From Datnioides undecimradiatus (Eukaryota > Chordata > Actinopteri > Lobotiformes > Datnioididae), in contig WARS01000046.1 in the NCBI GenBank assembly GCA_008933995.1, forward strand, positions 4,636,026 through 4,700,025: a stretch of DNA of 64,000 bases, written 5' to 3'. Position numbers and translations under genes: made by a program. Below are positions 1-13,589 of the stretch, one piece after another. Within the stretch, counting starts at the first letter, position 1. Each line of letters opens with the position of its first letter. The notes under the pieces were generated by a model. That model was not told where the DNA came from, searched no databases, and worked only from the letters and a program-made list of their open reading frames with translations.

Positions 1-3000
1 AGATTGCTTACTACAGAAGCAGCAAACAGTGACTTGAGATGCAACATCTGCAAATGAACATTTAAACTAAACTGTGATCTTTCTGTAATGTGAAGTGCTG
101 GATGTCAGTCCCAGTATCTGCTCAGTCATGTCAAGTCCACCATCCACTCAGACCCTCTTCCTGTGACTCCAGTGCGGTGCAAAACAAATGTAACGCTTCA
201 GTCATTCAACAAAATGTTGCCTCTGAATATAATTTGATCCAGGCATTACATCTGTTACCACAAGACAATTTGGAAACAATACAGAACTATAGACCTTTGG
301 TCTGCACAACAAGACATGACATGTCTAGTTCATCTGCAGTTATCTTCCTCCCTCAGAGTTGTAGAATGAGTGTAATGACATTTTCAGTAAATTCATTAAG
401 TCTTTATAACCAAGCTGTAAAATCCCTTTTAATAAAATATCAAGTGTGAAGTCATTGTGCATTTAAGGTGAAGTCAAGTTCATCGCTCATCATAATTGTC
501 AGGTTACGTTAAAAAAAACACATCACTACTATTGAGAAATGGTCAGTGTTTGCTTTTTGTTTGGGAAAAGATCAGGATTTGGTTTAAAATAAGTGCAGAT
601 AAGTGAAGTACATGGAGTTACATAATGGCTGCCACCTAATATTTTTTTAAATGGCATTCATGCATAAAATTGAATGTAATAAACTTAATATGAACACAAC
701 TTAAAATGACACACAAAAAGCAAAAAGTGAATTGTGACACCTTGTGCAAAGACTTTGCTGTGTTATATATACACTGCTGGGTGACACCAGGTCCGGATTC
801 ACTGACATCTTGGAATAATCCAAAGAAATATTGAGAGACATAATCAGTTGCTCGTCTCCATTTCTCTGAGAGGCCAATAAAACATCTCTGTAAATGTCAC
901 CACCGATGAAGAATAACAGGGCTTTACATGCCACCGCAGTGACACTGTCAGACTCAAGATAACCAGAGTGAAATTTTCAGTATTTTCCAACACCATAATG
1001 CACATTTCACTCTAAAATAGAAATCTTATCAGAGAGACTGATGTTGAGCGTGGGGAAGGGCAACAGCACAGCAACAAACTCATCAACAAGCAGAGACCTA
1101 GGGAAAAAAAGAGGGATTAAAGGATGGAGGAAAGGTACGAGAAGCTAGTGGTCATTTAAAATGACCAGTCATGAACACTTTAGGGTGAATGAGTTCTTGG
1201 GTGTAATTACCAAGCAGATCTCTGTGTGACTCACTAGAGCTTGGCTTTGCAGGGGCAATAATGGGCAGCATGAGGGAAACTTGAGTGTTCATGTGTAAAA
1301 AGCGTGTGTTTTCCGTTTGTGTGACGGAGATAGGTGGGCGAGAATGCAGAACAGGCTGACGGTGTCGGCAGTGATTGCTCATTTCTAGGTATTCTTCGTG
1401 CTTTAGCTTAGTGACTCTGTTATCGCCCCTTCCACTTTCTGCCTTTCTTTCCCCCTCTTCCTCCTCTTCCTCACTTCAGCTATTGGCAGCTCAGCAAACC
1501 AGACTGAGTGCATGTTTTTACATAATCTCCAAGCCTAAGCAATAGATCTGCTGGTTGATACAGGGAGTTGCATGCCAAACAGTTCCGCCCAGATTTATGA
1601 CTTGGCACAATCAGCAGAGCTGGCATAATACCTGTTGCCCAATACGTTCCTCGTCCAAATCCTTCTGTTCCCTTTCACAGTCAGCCAAACAGCGTTGGCA
1701 AATACATTTACAGTTTGTTTTGGCCTGTAGGTGGCAGGTAGTTGATAGTACTCTGAGCCCCAGTGAACTAAACTACATGAAAGTATGTTGAAATATGACG
1801 AAGAGATTTCTATTCCAGTTCAAACTTTCAGTCAGTAATGTCTGATTTGAAAGGTTGAAGACAATACAGTCACATGCCTTTGTTGTCATATTTTGTGCAA
1901 CAACAGGCTATGAATTCTTCAGTTTGTATTCGGGACTGCGCAGCTTGTGCTTCTCTCTGCAAAAGAGTGGGAAGTAGTTAAAATGTTTAGCTAAAGACAG
2001 AAAAACTGAAGTTCACCTACTAATATTGGACCAACAGTATGTTTGCAGAGCAGCATATATGAAGCAGTGAGTGCTATAAATGTGTTAAATGTGAGAAGAA
2101 ATGCTGAAATTAGTGACAAGTCGTAGAAACTGTAGGATGAAAATGTTTTGGCCACATTTCCGTCACAACACCGTTTACAATAATTGTGATATTTTTGGAC
2201 TGTATTTTAGGAAATTTCTACTAAATAGAAATGGGATTATCCAAATTGTTCATATTTGTCAAATTAAGGTGTTTAAACAGTGAAATGATGTATACATGCA
2301 TTCACTTTGAAGTTAGAGGTTTCTGCTTTCTGGGTGCTCAAGTCCTAGGAACTGTGTATTATTGTTACCCAAAGTAAGATATGAAAAAACAGATTGTTTA
2401 TCTGTGCTGACACTCAATACTGACAACGGTATAAAATTTCGAATAACATCCAGCCTTACTTGGACTTCAGATCTGTTTTGCTTGAGCTTAAGAAGTCATC
2501 TTTTACTTTTCTCTTTGTGCTTTGGCAGTTTTATGACCTTTGCAACTATACCTCATTTAACACGGTTTACACAAGGAAGTGATTACTGCTCACAGGCTGA
2601 CACAGAAGAGGCCAGCTCATTAATATAAATAAACCAAAATTCAAACCCGTAGCTAAACTTTTCCACCCATTATAAAAATATCTTCCGGGAAAGTTTTCTC
2701 TTTGAGTCATTTTACATTTTGAATTGAGTATGAGTAATTTGATTATTCTCAAAGACGCTGATGCTTTGTTGCTGCTCTTTCTAAATACTAGTTTTAACAC
2801 TGCTGGTATGTTTTGTTTTCATACTGGCTACGAAAACGAATGCTGAATTACTAAATCCCTTTTTTTTGTCTCTTTCCTAAAATTTTTAAGTTTATTCAAA
2901 TGAAAAAATCCCAATATTTTCTCAATTTGTCAAAGACGTATTTGTGTGAGTCTGCTTCATTTTTTTTGTTGAACATCAGCCTCCCTGTTCTGCTTCCAGA

Positions 3001-5741
3001 TGGACCGCTGCCAGCCAAGAAAGGTGTTCGCTACAAACCCAGCTGTGTAAATTGTTAATTTTGAATCAGTAAACAAAAACCTGAGTCGTCCACTGAGGCA
3101 AATATGATAATTGTTTGCGGATTATGGAGATCTGGCTGGCAACTCGGCGGAGGCTGTGAGTAAACGGGGAGAAAGCTCAGCTCAAACAAATGCAGTTACT
3201 CAGCCAATGGAGCAGTATAAGGCTGATGGCACACACTGGCGCGATCCCTGGGGGAATATCCAGCGTGTGGGCCGAGGAGAGTCTCTGCTGGGAAGGTTGC
3301 TTCAATCATTAAGACACACATGAACATCTAGAAATAACTGGGTTCTGTATGGACCCATGCAGCTAGAAAACAATCTTACAACATGCGGTAAAATGTGATG
3401 TGGTGTTTCGTCAGCTAGCCACTGACAGGAGTAATCAGAAGCAGAGGATTTCTGTGGAGTAGTTTTCTTGTTGTACAAGTAAACAACATAGATTACCTCA
3501 AGTGCTATATGTATCTGCTGATGTAGTTTAGCATTTTAGAGCAGTTAAGTCTGACATCTGACTGATTTTGAATCTTAATGTCCAAGCTGATGTGGCTGCA
3601 GTGCTTAACACTAAAACTAAACCGCTGGCTGACATATAAAAGTGCATTTTGCATATCTATGGATTACCTAAATTAAGGAATACTTCAACATCAAAAAATA
3701 CACTCCCCAAAAAATATTGCCAAGAGTTAAATCAGAAAATTGATCAAGGCTACACAGTAAATATCTAACTACAGTGATACAGTTGGATTTAGCTTACAAC
3801 AAGGACTAGAAACAAGATGAGAAAGAGAGTAGAAACAACTGTCCGGGCTCTATACAGAAGCAACATGTCATGTTAGGTTAGTTTAATCCGTACATTAACA
3901 GAAGGGTTAAAAGTTGTGGTTGAAGAAGCTGCTGCGTTCTGCAGCATGGAAAGTTACTTCCTGGTTGCCAATTACAATATTATTCATAAGGAGAAGAAAC
4001 ACATTTCAGATCACATCTTGTCTTTGAGGTTGTTACAGTCTATAGCAGCTAATTAATTTACTCATAGTTGTGTTTGGCCTATCATTTTTGCTAATTACTT
4101 TTGTTGTAATATAATATTGTAATATTTATCATTAGAGGAGTAGAGATGTTAATGAAAGTGTCACCGCACAATGGCACATACTGTCGGAAAGGACACAGAT
4201 TAGTTTTATTATCAAAGTGCACCAGCTCTAAGGTTAGTCGGCCTATAATGTAAATATTACAGCCACCCACACTCGTTACTTTCTCCATTTTTCATAATGC
4301 CTAGAATATCTGTATGTTAAACCTGGGGTAGCTGACTAACCTCGGCATAAATTCATGAATTTTTATTAATAGTAATGACAAAGAGATCAAAGTTTCATTT
4401 ATTCATAGTTATGTGTGAAGATTTCAGTATCTCCTGCAAATGCCGGTAATGTTATAATATTTTACAATAACATTTTTTGATTGGACATTATGTTATTTTG
4501 ACTGATTTTTCATGTAGACAATTCATCTTTTGCTTACATTCAGTCATTTAAATGTAGTTTAACAAAGAAGCTGAAATAACAGTAATAATTATCATTGATA
4601 ATAATAATAATTTTGGTGTATGTTCGTGTTTTGGCAACACCTGCATTAACTATTTTTGTATGAGCATATTATATACACAGGTGTAAATCTTTGGGTGTGC
4701 GGGGGATTTCCGGCTCTGCAGGTCGACGTGGTCTGCTGGAACTAAAGTCACTTTGTCCTAGTTTACATCGTGCATCCTAAACCACTCAAACACTGGGACC
4801 CTCAACATGGCAGAGGAGAGAAACTTTATGGTGAATAAACTTTGACAAACACTGGAAGGATTGTCATCTAAACACACTGGCTGTTTGTACAAGCTGTAAC
4901 CCCTATTGGATTGCAAGATAATCTGTTTCTTGTTGGCAGTTCTCGTCCACTTTGCTATCCTTCTGGGCCCAACAGTGTTGTTTACCATTTGGTACGAATA
5001 GATAGTCACTGGGTGGTTAGCAGAGACCGGGACTTCCCAATGACATCAGCCTGCACAAAAAAGTGATGCAATTACTACAAGGAAAGTTGAATCAACACAG
5101 AGAGCAAACATGTGATTGGCTGCACAATACACACTGCATTATTTTAATCATGACTGACATCTTCTGATTCTGATCTACTGACCTTTAAAGTGTTTGTTGT
5201 GAGTAGCTGCTATTAAAAGGAAATCTAGCTATCTGATCCTTCACTTCTCAAGGATGGCGATAATTCTGCTCAGTGGTGAGACAATCTAATCTCTCCAACA
5301 CTGAGACCACATATCCCAGCGAACCTTTGGATCAAAGCCTGCCAGGGACTCCTCAACATGATGTCCCTTGATCGCCTTTTCTACCACAAAAAACAAAATG
5401 CCCCCAAAGAGTGTGTGAACTGCCCACTCTGGGAAAATAGAAAAGAGACTTTAATGTCTAGGGCGACGTAAGTGGAGTTGCTCTACACTCTTGCCATTGA
5501 TGCACAGCCGCTGTTGCTGTCTCCCTTCCCTGTGTGAGGCAATGGTCTTCAAGGATGGGTGGTCCGTCTGGGGCTGAAATCGGACGTGTGTGTAGGGGTG
5601 TGTGAGCTCCCTTTGTATCAGGGGAGAGGGGCCTTTGTTCTCTTAACCAGGGAGGTGGGACCAACAGATTAAGCCTTTAGAAGTGCAACCGACCACCATG
5701 AGGGCACGCCACAAGGGAGAATGTGTTTGCATGTGTGTATG

Positions 5742-5743
<2 letters not shown>
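1..5743. other. Intergenic stretch, no gene recognised
   Basis: All open frames here are short and none shows a recognisable domain or an exon with good splice borders. AT-rich unique-looking sequence dominates. A possible terminal exon after a pyrimidine tract near 3000 was considered and rejected. I see no RNA gene or clear mobile element. Confidence 0.6.

Positions 5744-5775
<32 letters not shown>
5744..5775. repeat. (GT)n microsatellite
   Basis: About 16 uninterrupted GT units, followed by imperfect GT-rich sequence to about 5810. The cysteine/valine-rich open frames across it are products of the repeat. Confidence 0.95.
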
Positions 5776-5778
<3 letters not shown>

Positions 5779-8733
5779 TGCCCCTGTGTGTGTGCATCAT
5801 ATGTTTCTGTATGCATGCAGAGTATGTGTTGTGGGATATGTGTGCAAGTTATAAAAAGAAACTGAGAGAAACTGACAGAGGACAAGAGAGAAAAAGTCAG
5901 AGTGGGCATTTGTAGCAATTTGCATGCGAATTAGCATGAGTTAGTGAGAATCTGATGCAGGTCAGCAGGTCAATAGTTCTTATCCATCTGTCCTTCTGAT
6001 GGCATGCCTCCCAGGTCAGTTTGATTCCTCTGTGAGGGAGCTAATCTCACCCCAGTGCTCAGTGAGCCTCTACAGCGTCCTCTGATCTGCTCCTTCAAAC
6101 CCCTCTGCTCCCCACACACACACACACACAACAAAATGGGCCTGAGCTGATGGGAGGAGGGAGTCTCTCTCTCACAGACACACAAATGTGTATAGATGCA
6201 AGTACACACACGCAAACAGATGGATAGTTGTCTTAAGATACTAGTGTTTATCCAAATTCTTCACGTGGAGAGCTTTAGGTGCTAGCTAAATTAATACAGC
6301 AAGTCTCTTAAATTTGGTGCAGACAGTTAGGAGAAGATACTATTTCTGAAAGAATAGTTTTGTTTAAGACAACTTCAGGCATCGTGAGCGTGAGGGCTCC
6401 CGTCTTAGGACGCTAAAAAATATGGTTCTGAAGTTGTCAGTGACAGTGAAACATCTCCAACTGTTGTCTAAATGTTCTCTCGCTCCTGTTTGTCCTGGAT
6501 GAATTTTGTCTTTTGCAGACACCAAGCAGGTTACAACATATGCTAGGAATTATTTTTAAATACTGTTCAACCTACATCTGCAGAGAGCAAAGCTTTTGGG
6601 AATAGGACAAGCACACCATCTGTGATGTAGTCCTCCATCAGTCGTCTATCTCATGAAACAGCCCGGTCTCCTCCTCCTCCTCCTTCTAGCTACTCTCCTT
6701 GTTCCCTTCTCTCTCTCTCTTATTCTTCAGATTTCTTTCTTTTCAGTGTTCCTCCGTCTGTCATGGCGGCTGTCTGAACAAACAAACACGCAAGGGTCCA
6801 CGGGCAAGCCAGACGGCGTGATGTGGGATTGTTTGCTTTGGTTGCTCCCGTGCGGGAGAAAGTTTTCTTAAGAGGCGCACAGAGGTCTGGAGCTCAACAG
6901 AGAGACCACAAAACAAATATTTACCCTCCTGCCTCCAGCGCCAGGGCCCTTTCCTCTCTTCCGTGGACAAGGAACAAGAGGATGGACCCACTTTTGGTAC
7001 TGAGGAGAGGAAGAGATGTTGTCCACAGATACAGAGAGGCTTGACTCTCAACTTATGGACTGTGACTGTTTTTTTAGATTATTGATTTATAAATAGAGCG
7101 GATTATTGTGAATGGGATGATCAAATCAAATCCATAATTAGTCTAATTATAGAATGAATAGAACGACCATAATCATACTCCTGCACTCACTCACCAACCA
7201 ATTTGTGTTTTTTGGGGGGGTTATTTCTTGAACCCTGAAAGCCAGAACAACAAGGCTCCATTACATTTTTTCTATAGACTCTAACCCCTTTCACCCATGT
7301 GATTCCTCGGACAACCTTGCCAGTCCTGCCATGCTCTTACTCTCCTACTTATAATCTCTACTCTCTCTATGCCTTCCTGGTATGATCAAACACAAATCAA
7401 CAGATATCACTGTCCCTCCAATGCAGCCATTAGGCTCAGCCTCCATCTGAATTTAAAGTGTCTTCCCTGTCGCTCCCCTGCCTGTAAATATGCACATGTT
7501 TGACTGTGGGGTCAGCGAGGAAGACAGGAACTGGGCAGAAATGCCTACTTCCTGGAGTAGACGGACGCAGCAGGGGGGCTCTACCAATCATGCGTCAGCA
7601 CAGAGACATTCTCGGATGCACGCCGTCACACATCAGAGATGAACAATAAAGCAGAGGGGTGAGTGAGAGGGCGCTCACAGGAAGTGGATGATTTCACTTG
7701 TTGAGGTGTGAGGCCTGTGATGGACAGATATGCAGGTGTTAATATCCTGCAGAAAGGAAATAGTTGTATGCTTGACTGACCTCCACTGAGCACGGGTCTG
7801 TCTTCAGCTTGGGCGCAGAATTCCTAATGCCTGGTTTTCCCTCAGATAAAATGCTAGCACCGTGTTAAATGAGTTTTAGTGAAATTATGAAAAAAAAAAT
7901 AATGTTTCAAGCTGTGTACATTTACAGAATCCCTCAGAAAAGCTACTGAAGCACTCCTTTGTTTATGTTCAACAATACCAACCACTCGAGGCCAGTGTTA
8001 CCTCAAATGCTGCCCAAATTCATTAAAAAGAAACAATACCGGCAATAGTATTTTGCTCCATCACAATTATATAATATGACAAGAAAATAAAACAACAGTT
8101 CAGGCTTTTACAAGGGCACCAGAACGCAGACAGGAGGCTGCACCATGCAACTGCTCTCTGTCTAACAAGTGAGGAAAAGAAAGAAGAGCTGAAATGTCAA
8201 AAATGGCACAATAATAGTTTTTTATCTAACTTGGTAAACTGAACATGCCCTGACAGTAATCACAATGATATGGACCCTGCAGATGTGAGTCATGTGTATT
8301 TTTATGGAATATATAATGTGAACCGCATAGATGCTTTGGCAACATGTTGTTGTCGGCGCCGATAAAAGCTTTGTGTCCTCAAACAAACTGAGGTTTCTGT
8401 TCAAATCAAAATACAGATTTCCAGAATCACTGCAGCTCATTTGTGTTCATTGGCAGTGATGATGGTAACTCATGGTTCTATCAGAGTTGTGCTTCTTGAC
8501 TACATGTGTTTGCACAGACAAGGAATACAGTTTATTAATAGGCCAGTTTATTCATGTTTTTAATATTCTGTCAGTTTTATTGTTTGTTAAAGTGTGAGGC
8601 TACATGCTCCCAGTCCGCCCTTCCGAGCCCATTTCACCCCGCACAATGTGAACCGTCCAACTGGGTAGAAAACCGTTCAAGCTGGCAGCACTTAATGAAG
8701 TTCAGGAAAACAGCAAGATCACCTGCAGGGCTG
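5776..8733. other. Intergenic stretch, no gene recognised
   Basis: A short (CA)n tract lies at 6113-6130 and a CTC/CTT-rich patch at about 6665-6740. Otherwise this is unique-looking sequence without a credible coding exon on either strand. Confidence 0.55.
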
Positions 8734-8748
8734 TAGCGCCCTCTAGTG
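8734..8748 (-). promoter_or_regulatory. CTCF-like binding motif
   Basis: Read on the minus strand the bases are CACTAGAGGGCGCTA. This fits the core of the vertebrate CTCF consensus (CCASYAGRGGGCGC) almost perfectly. Occupancy is inferred from the motif alone. Confidence 0.5.
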
Positions 8749-9084
8749 TTGTGTTTGATTCATCTCGGCTTTCTGCACCATAACAATAAACAAAATTGGC
8801 TTACTCACTGAAGACTGAAGATACAAGAAATCCATAGTTTTTGTCTGACATTTGGGTTTTTATCTGAGTTCCATAAGTTTACACTAATAAGCTCGTTTAA
8901 TGCTCATGATATATAGTTAGTTACATTATCTGATATTCACCACATCCCTCTGTTTACCATCTATAAGTCACTGATTTTTCATCTTGGACTTAATATGATT
9001 ATTTACCAGGTTTCTGTAACTCTTACGTCAGCTCTCTGAAAGGACTCATGTGACCAGAGGTTTAATGTAATTCATACATTTCTT

Positions 9085-9800
9085 TGAATAACATACTTAA
9101 GTACAAGTTGAAGGCACTTGTATTTTACTGTAGTATTTCCATTTTATGTCAGTGTAAGATTACTGCTTTTCCTCGTACCACAACTAAACTTACTGTTAAC
9201 TGACTAGAAGTACTTTTGTGTCATGGATTACAGAAAAGGACATGGGGAGCGTAAATACGTAGCGTAAATACTTTAATCTCCTCTCGCTCTCTCTCAGCGT
9301 AGGGCAACCAAACTTCTTAACAAGGTGATGCATCACATTCTCATTTGCATACCTCCACCAACCTAACTAAAACCTATTACAGGCAAAGCTCATAATGATA
9401 TATATTGTTCCTTTTTCTAAATCAAATAAAATTATAATTTTAACAAAAATAATTCTCATCATACACTACTTTATACTTTCCCTCCACTATAACTTTAAGG
9501 CAAATATTTTACTTTTTACTCTACAACTACATTTGTAGTTAGTAACTTACTAGTTAGTTACTAGTTACTCTCAGACTGGCATTTTTCATACTGTCCCTGT
9601 CCGGTGAAACCCTGTATTTTCATTGACAGAAGATGAATCAACCTTCAAGCTCAACCTTCAACATCCACTGCAGAACCAGAAAATGCACATCAATGGAGCA
9701 GTGATAGATAAACACTGACAGGGAGCACTTTTCTACATAATGAGTACTTTTACTTTTGATACTTAAAGTAAATTTTACTAACTCTACTTTACATGTCAGA
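9085..9800 (-). repeat. Teleost interspersed repeat, copy 1 (acttaagtac type)
   Basis: The sequence has the typical wording of a repeat very common in percomorph genomes: CTTAAGTACAAGTTGAAG near the left end, then TTTACTGTAGTATTTCCATTT, TTTTACTTTTTACTC, TAGTTACTAGTTACT and GAGTACTTTTACTTTTGATAC near the right end. Copies at 11699 and 13590 match it in the opposite orientation. I know the family from memory of fish genomes and take it to be a non-autonomous DNA element; the class is not certain. The middle (about 9200-9470) is diverged or interrupted. Confidence 0.7.
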
Positions 9801-9926
9801 TCAGTTCAGTTGCCATGAGGAATGCTACTTTACTACTAGTTGTACGTCTACTATGGCTCCAACACAGATAATCAAGATTGCGACAACTTGGTTCAAGACT
9901 TAATGTGTTTTGTTTGTTTGCGCGTT

Positions 9927-9952
9927 TTGTTGTTGTTGTTGTTGTTGTTGTT
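9927..9952. repeat. (TTG)n microsatellite
   Basis: About eight TTG units in a T/G-rich context, just downstream of the interspersed repeat copy. Confidence 0.9.
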
Positions 9953-10654
9953 TTAACAGAAAGTGTGTGTGTGCATGGAGCATGGGGGTCTAACAGAAGA
10001 CACAACCAAGTTGTATCATGCAATTTGTGGGATACAGCTTTGGAGCTTTAGCCATATCATGGGAAAAGTCGGTCAGGACATCTCAGCCTTTGCAGCTTTG
10101 ATTTTGATCATTTCTTTTTCAATCTGCCTCTTGTGAGTTTCTAACTATAATAAAAGGGCAATACTATCTGTGGCGTGGCCTTTAAATCGGACAGAGTGTC
10201 TCTTTCTTGATAAAAGATGGTGGACAAGGGGCAACACTGGAGTCCAGGCTTTATTGTTCTATCCCTGACAAAATGTGATATGTTGTAACTTTGTAATTAT
10301 ATATTAATCTGTGTGACCAGAGGTCCTAATTGTTTTTAAACCAAATGAAGCAACAACTCAAACTGAATTCTGGTTGTGGCACCTTTTGTTGCATTTCTCA
10401 CGTATTTACTGCATTTCTTTTTTGTCTCTACTGTCCAACAGTCTAGAAAACATGAACACCAAAACTTCTAAATGTGGGAATAAACGCCGTGTTTCTCACA
10501 ATCCAGTCAATCTTCTTCAACATTTGCTCTGTATGCCATTATGCTGCACTGAATGTTCAAAATATAATGAAGCAGATATACTTTAGGTGGTTGTTGTGGC
10601 AACAGAAGAGTTAATTTGCATGCAATTACCAGAAATAACCTGAGCTGGATTCCT

Positions 10655-10870
10655 GGGGCACCTGTGGTGTGTTTTTCTGTTAAGATTCGTCCTTCAAGCA
10701 CAGAACCAGGGTTCAAGTCTTTGCGTCATGGAGCCCTGCTGACTCGTCCTTCGACAAGACGCTGAATCCCTTTATCTCCAGGGAGGCTGTTCTGTAATTA
10801 ATCCTGACCTCTGATCACCCTGGAGGATGGCGAACTTCCCTGCTGGGATCAATAAAGTACCTTAAGGTTA
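10655..10870 (+). mobile_element. tRNA-derived SINE
   Basis: A tRNA-like head begins at GGGGCACCTGTGGTGT. It is followed at 10710-10720 by GGTTCAAGTCT, an excellent RNA polymerase III B box. The A-box region is decayed (GTGTGTTTTTCTGTTAAG in place of a GTAGTGGTTAG-like sequence). The body runs to a tail reading CTGGGATCAATAAAGTACC, a form common at the 3' ends of fish SINEs and their partner LINEs. It carries no coding sequence. The exact family name cannot be given without a repeat library. Confidence 0.7.
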
Positions 10871-10908
10871 AAGAGAATAGTGCTGCAGAGGCGCTGGTAA
10901 CTATTCCC

Positions 10909-10920
10909 ACCACTAGGTGT
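10909..10920 (+). promoter_or_regulatory. Weak CTCF-like motif
   Basis: CCACTAGGTGTC differs by one base from a CCACTAGGTGGC core. It lies just after the SINE. This is a low-confidence motif match only. Confidence 0.2.
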
Positions 10921-11698
10921 CACCTTAGTTTTACTGTAAAACTGCTGAGACACCATCAGTTGAATTATTGCTTTAGAGCACACAGAGAATGAACACACGG
11001 CTCGGTATCCAGTGCAGTGTCGCACTAGGATGAGTTATTATGAGTTATTTTATAATAACTTTTCCATGTTTCTCTCTTAGCCTCTTTTTGTCTTCAGTTG
11101 GTGTATGTCCAGTCATAAGGGAAGGTTAAGTTCAATTACAACACTTCAAAATTCCTGCTTTGAATTTTTTTTATCATCAGGAAATCAGTAAGATGTATTT
11201 ATTATAGGTATTAAGAGTAAAATGATGTAATGCAGAATGTCTCACATGTACCTTCATATATTACATCATTAGATCATGGCTGATATAAAAACAGGATTTT
11301 ACTGTTGAAGGTTTCTTGAGGAGCAGCACATTCTGACGTGTTTTATATAGGACTAAACTATTATTTTAATTATGGATTAAGCTGCTGATGATTTTCAACT
11401 GATCGTTTGGTTTGTAAAAATGTTGAAAAGGGTGACAAATTCCTTCACAACGGACCAGAGCCCTATTTGCTCAGTAAAATTAGAAAGACAGTAGGAATGA
11501 AAAGGCATCAGATCCTCAAAGCTGAGAAGCTAAAATGAAATGATTTTATTTGAGTTTGATTCTATCCACAGATGTAAATACATTTTCAGTTTTTCATAAA
11601 AAGATTAAATGACAGATCAGTTCAGTTCCACCCGTACATACACTTTGGTTGTTTAGTTTATAGCAATGTATCATATTTATCAAGCTTTTTGAATGTTT

Positions 11699-11885
11699 AG
11701 TCTGCAAAATGTTAATATGTAAAGTAAATAGTAACTGCGGCTGTCAGACAAATGTAGTGGAGGAAAAAGTACTGTACACGTAGAAAATGGCAAGAAAAGG
11801 AAAAACTCAAGTAAAGCACAGTTACTTCAAATTTGTGCCTAAGTACTGTCAGTATTGGTACTTAGTTATATTCAACTGCTGTTTA
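11699..11885 (+). repeat. Teleost interspersed repeat, copy 2 (fragment)
   Basis: The segment contains TGTAAAGTAAATAGTAACT, AATGTAGTGGAGGAAAAAGTA, AGAAAATGGCAAG and ACTCAAGTAAAGCACAG in the order expected for the family seen at 9085, but in the opposite orientation. It is a truncated and diverged piece without coding capacity. Confidence 0.65.
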
Positions 11886-13589
11886 TTACTCATATTACAT
11901 GTCAGCTTATTAAAAAAAACTGTTAGTAGGAGATGTTTGTTTTAAATATCAGATTACATAACCTGATGTGGCATTAAATCAGAGTAATAACCAGCACTGA
12001 AAACAAAAAAACAAGGGGAAATCATTATTTAATATACATGATGCGTTTGTTGATGTTTTTTTTCTGAAGGAAAGACCTAATAATATAAAACAACATGTTT
12101 ATATTTAAATAAAAGTATTCATGAGATTCAGGAGCTTATTTTTAGAAGCAGTGGAGGCAGCAATCAGTCGCTGAACAATTTCTGTTCCTCATAATCAGCA
12201 ACAATTTTCATCTAATAGACAGGTAATCAGTACAGACAACACTTATTATGAACAGATTAGCAACACTGTCTATCAACCGACAGTTTCACAACCTCTTCTC
12301 AGCATAATTAACTGAAAATGTAAAATAAAAACATTACAGAATCAATGTTACGGGGTATGATATGAGCCAGACAGGATGAACACGGCAACACGTAAACAAA
12401 CAGGTGGTGTCGTCATTTTTCATCGCTCTCATGTGCTCCTGTCTTCACAGCAGCTGAATATGAAATATGATATTGATTATTCTGCATACTTTTCTTTTGA
12501 ATGCAACATAGCACGTGTTAAACTGCTACTGTCACACGCTCATTCATTATTAAAGAAAAAAAAAACCTGCCCTGGTTTACTCCATGTTTCCTGTTGTCGG
12601 GTACACGACATCTGGGTGTTCTCTCGTAGACTTCCCCCGTCTCCCCTGGAGTCAGTGCCCGTCAGACCGTTTTTAGGCAAAGAGGCCGCTAAGGAAGGGC
12701 TGTCAGCGGATATGGATGCTTCCAGAGCTCATTAAAGGGCTGTCTGCAGCATGCCAGGCTCTGGGAGACAGAGCCGGAGATAGAAAGCAACATCATAAAG
12801 GAATTCCATCCATCATGTTACTCTGTGACATTAATATCTGTCACACACCTCTGACAGTGCAATACTGCACCCCTGGAGTGAGACATCTTTCTATCATACA
12901 GTTGCAACGCAAGCGCAAGAGAGTGTGTGTGTTCATGTTAATGTGCATGTGTCCCTGCGTACTTACATTTGTTTGAAGCAGAGAGGGAGGGTTTGTGGAT
13001 GTATTACTTCTTCTGCCTTGTTCCTGTTATAAAACATCGACTGTGATGTTGCTGCAAGTGCATCTGCAAGTTCCCCCCACCAGAGTAGCTTCAGTAGTAT
13101 TCGGCACAAAGGCGGCGTTTTCAACACACAAACCACTTCAGGCTGTTGAACCAAAGTGTGGAATTAGGAGCACCACTGCGGGATGTTTACAATGAAATGA
13201 TTCATAACATGCAATACCAGGGTGGAGCACTGATATTGAGGTGAAAGCGCTGCACTCAGCACATCATGAATTTGAATGTGAGTCCTTGCTGCAGGACGTG
13301 CCAAGCCCCTGTCCTGTCTCTTCACTGAGCTGAATGTGAGATAGAAATGTCCCCAAAATCATCTCGTTAATTCTTTTTCACTGAGACTCGCTTGATTTCC
13401 AGGGCAGAGATTTACTTCTGCGTGACTTTCTTGCCTTGCAGGAATTGTGTGTCTTGCTCAAGGACACATCAGCAGCACAGACTTGGACGGAGGACTGTTT
13501 TGCTGTTTGTTCTGCCAACCTGCTGGAATGTGCTAAAAATGTATGTCTTACTTGCGTTTCAGCCAAAATGAAAGAAGTGTCTGGAACCC
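11886..13589. other. Intergenic stretch, no gene recognised
   Basis: No convincing exon or RNA gene. A 119-codon frame at 12376-12735 crosses a run of A and has no recognisable domain or composition that would support coding use. Confidence 0.5.

Noticed and set aside
3000-3056. Possible terminal coding exon after a pyrimidine tract and CAG, ending in TAA (frame PAKKGVRYKPSCVNC)
   Set aside because: Plausible-looking acceptor and a short polar frame, but no partner exons or family match; too short to support.
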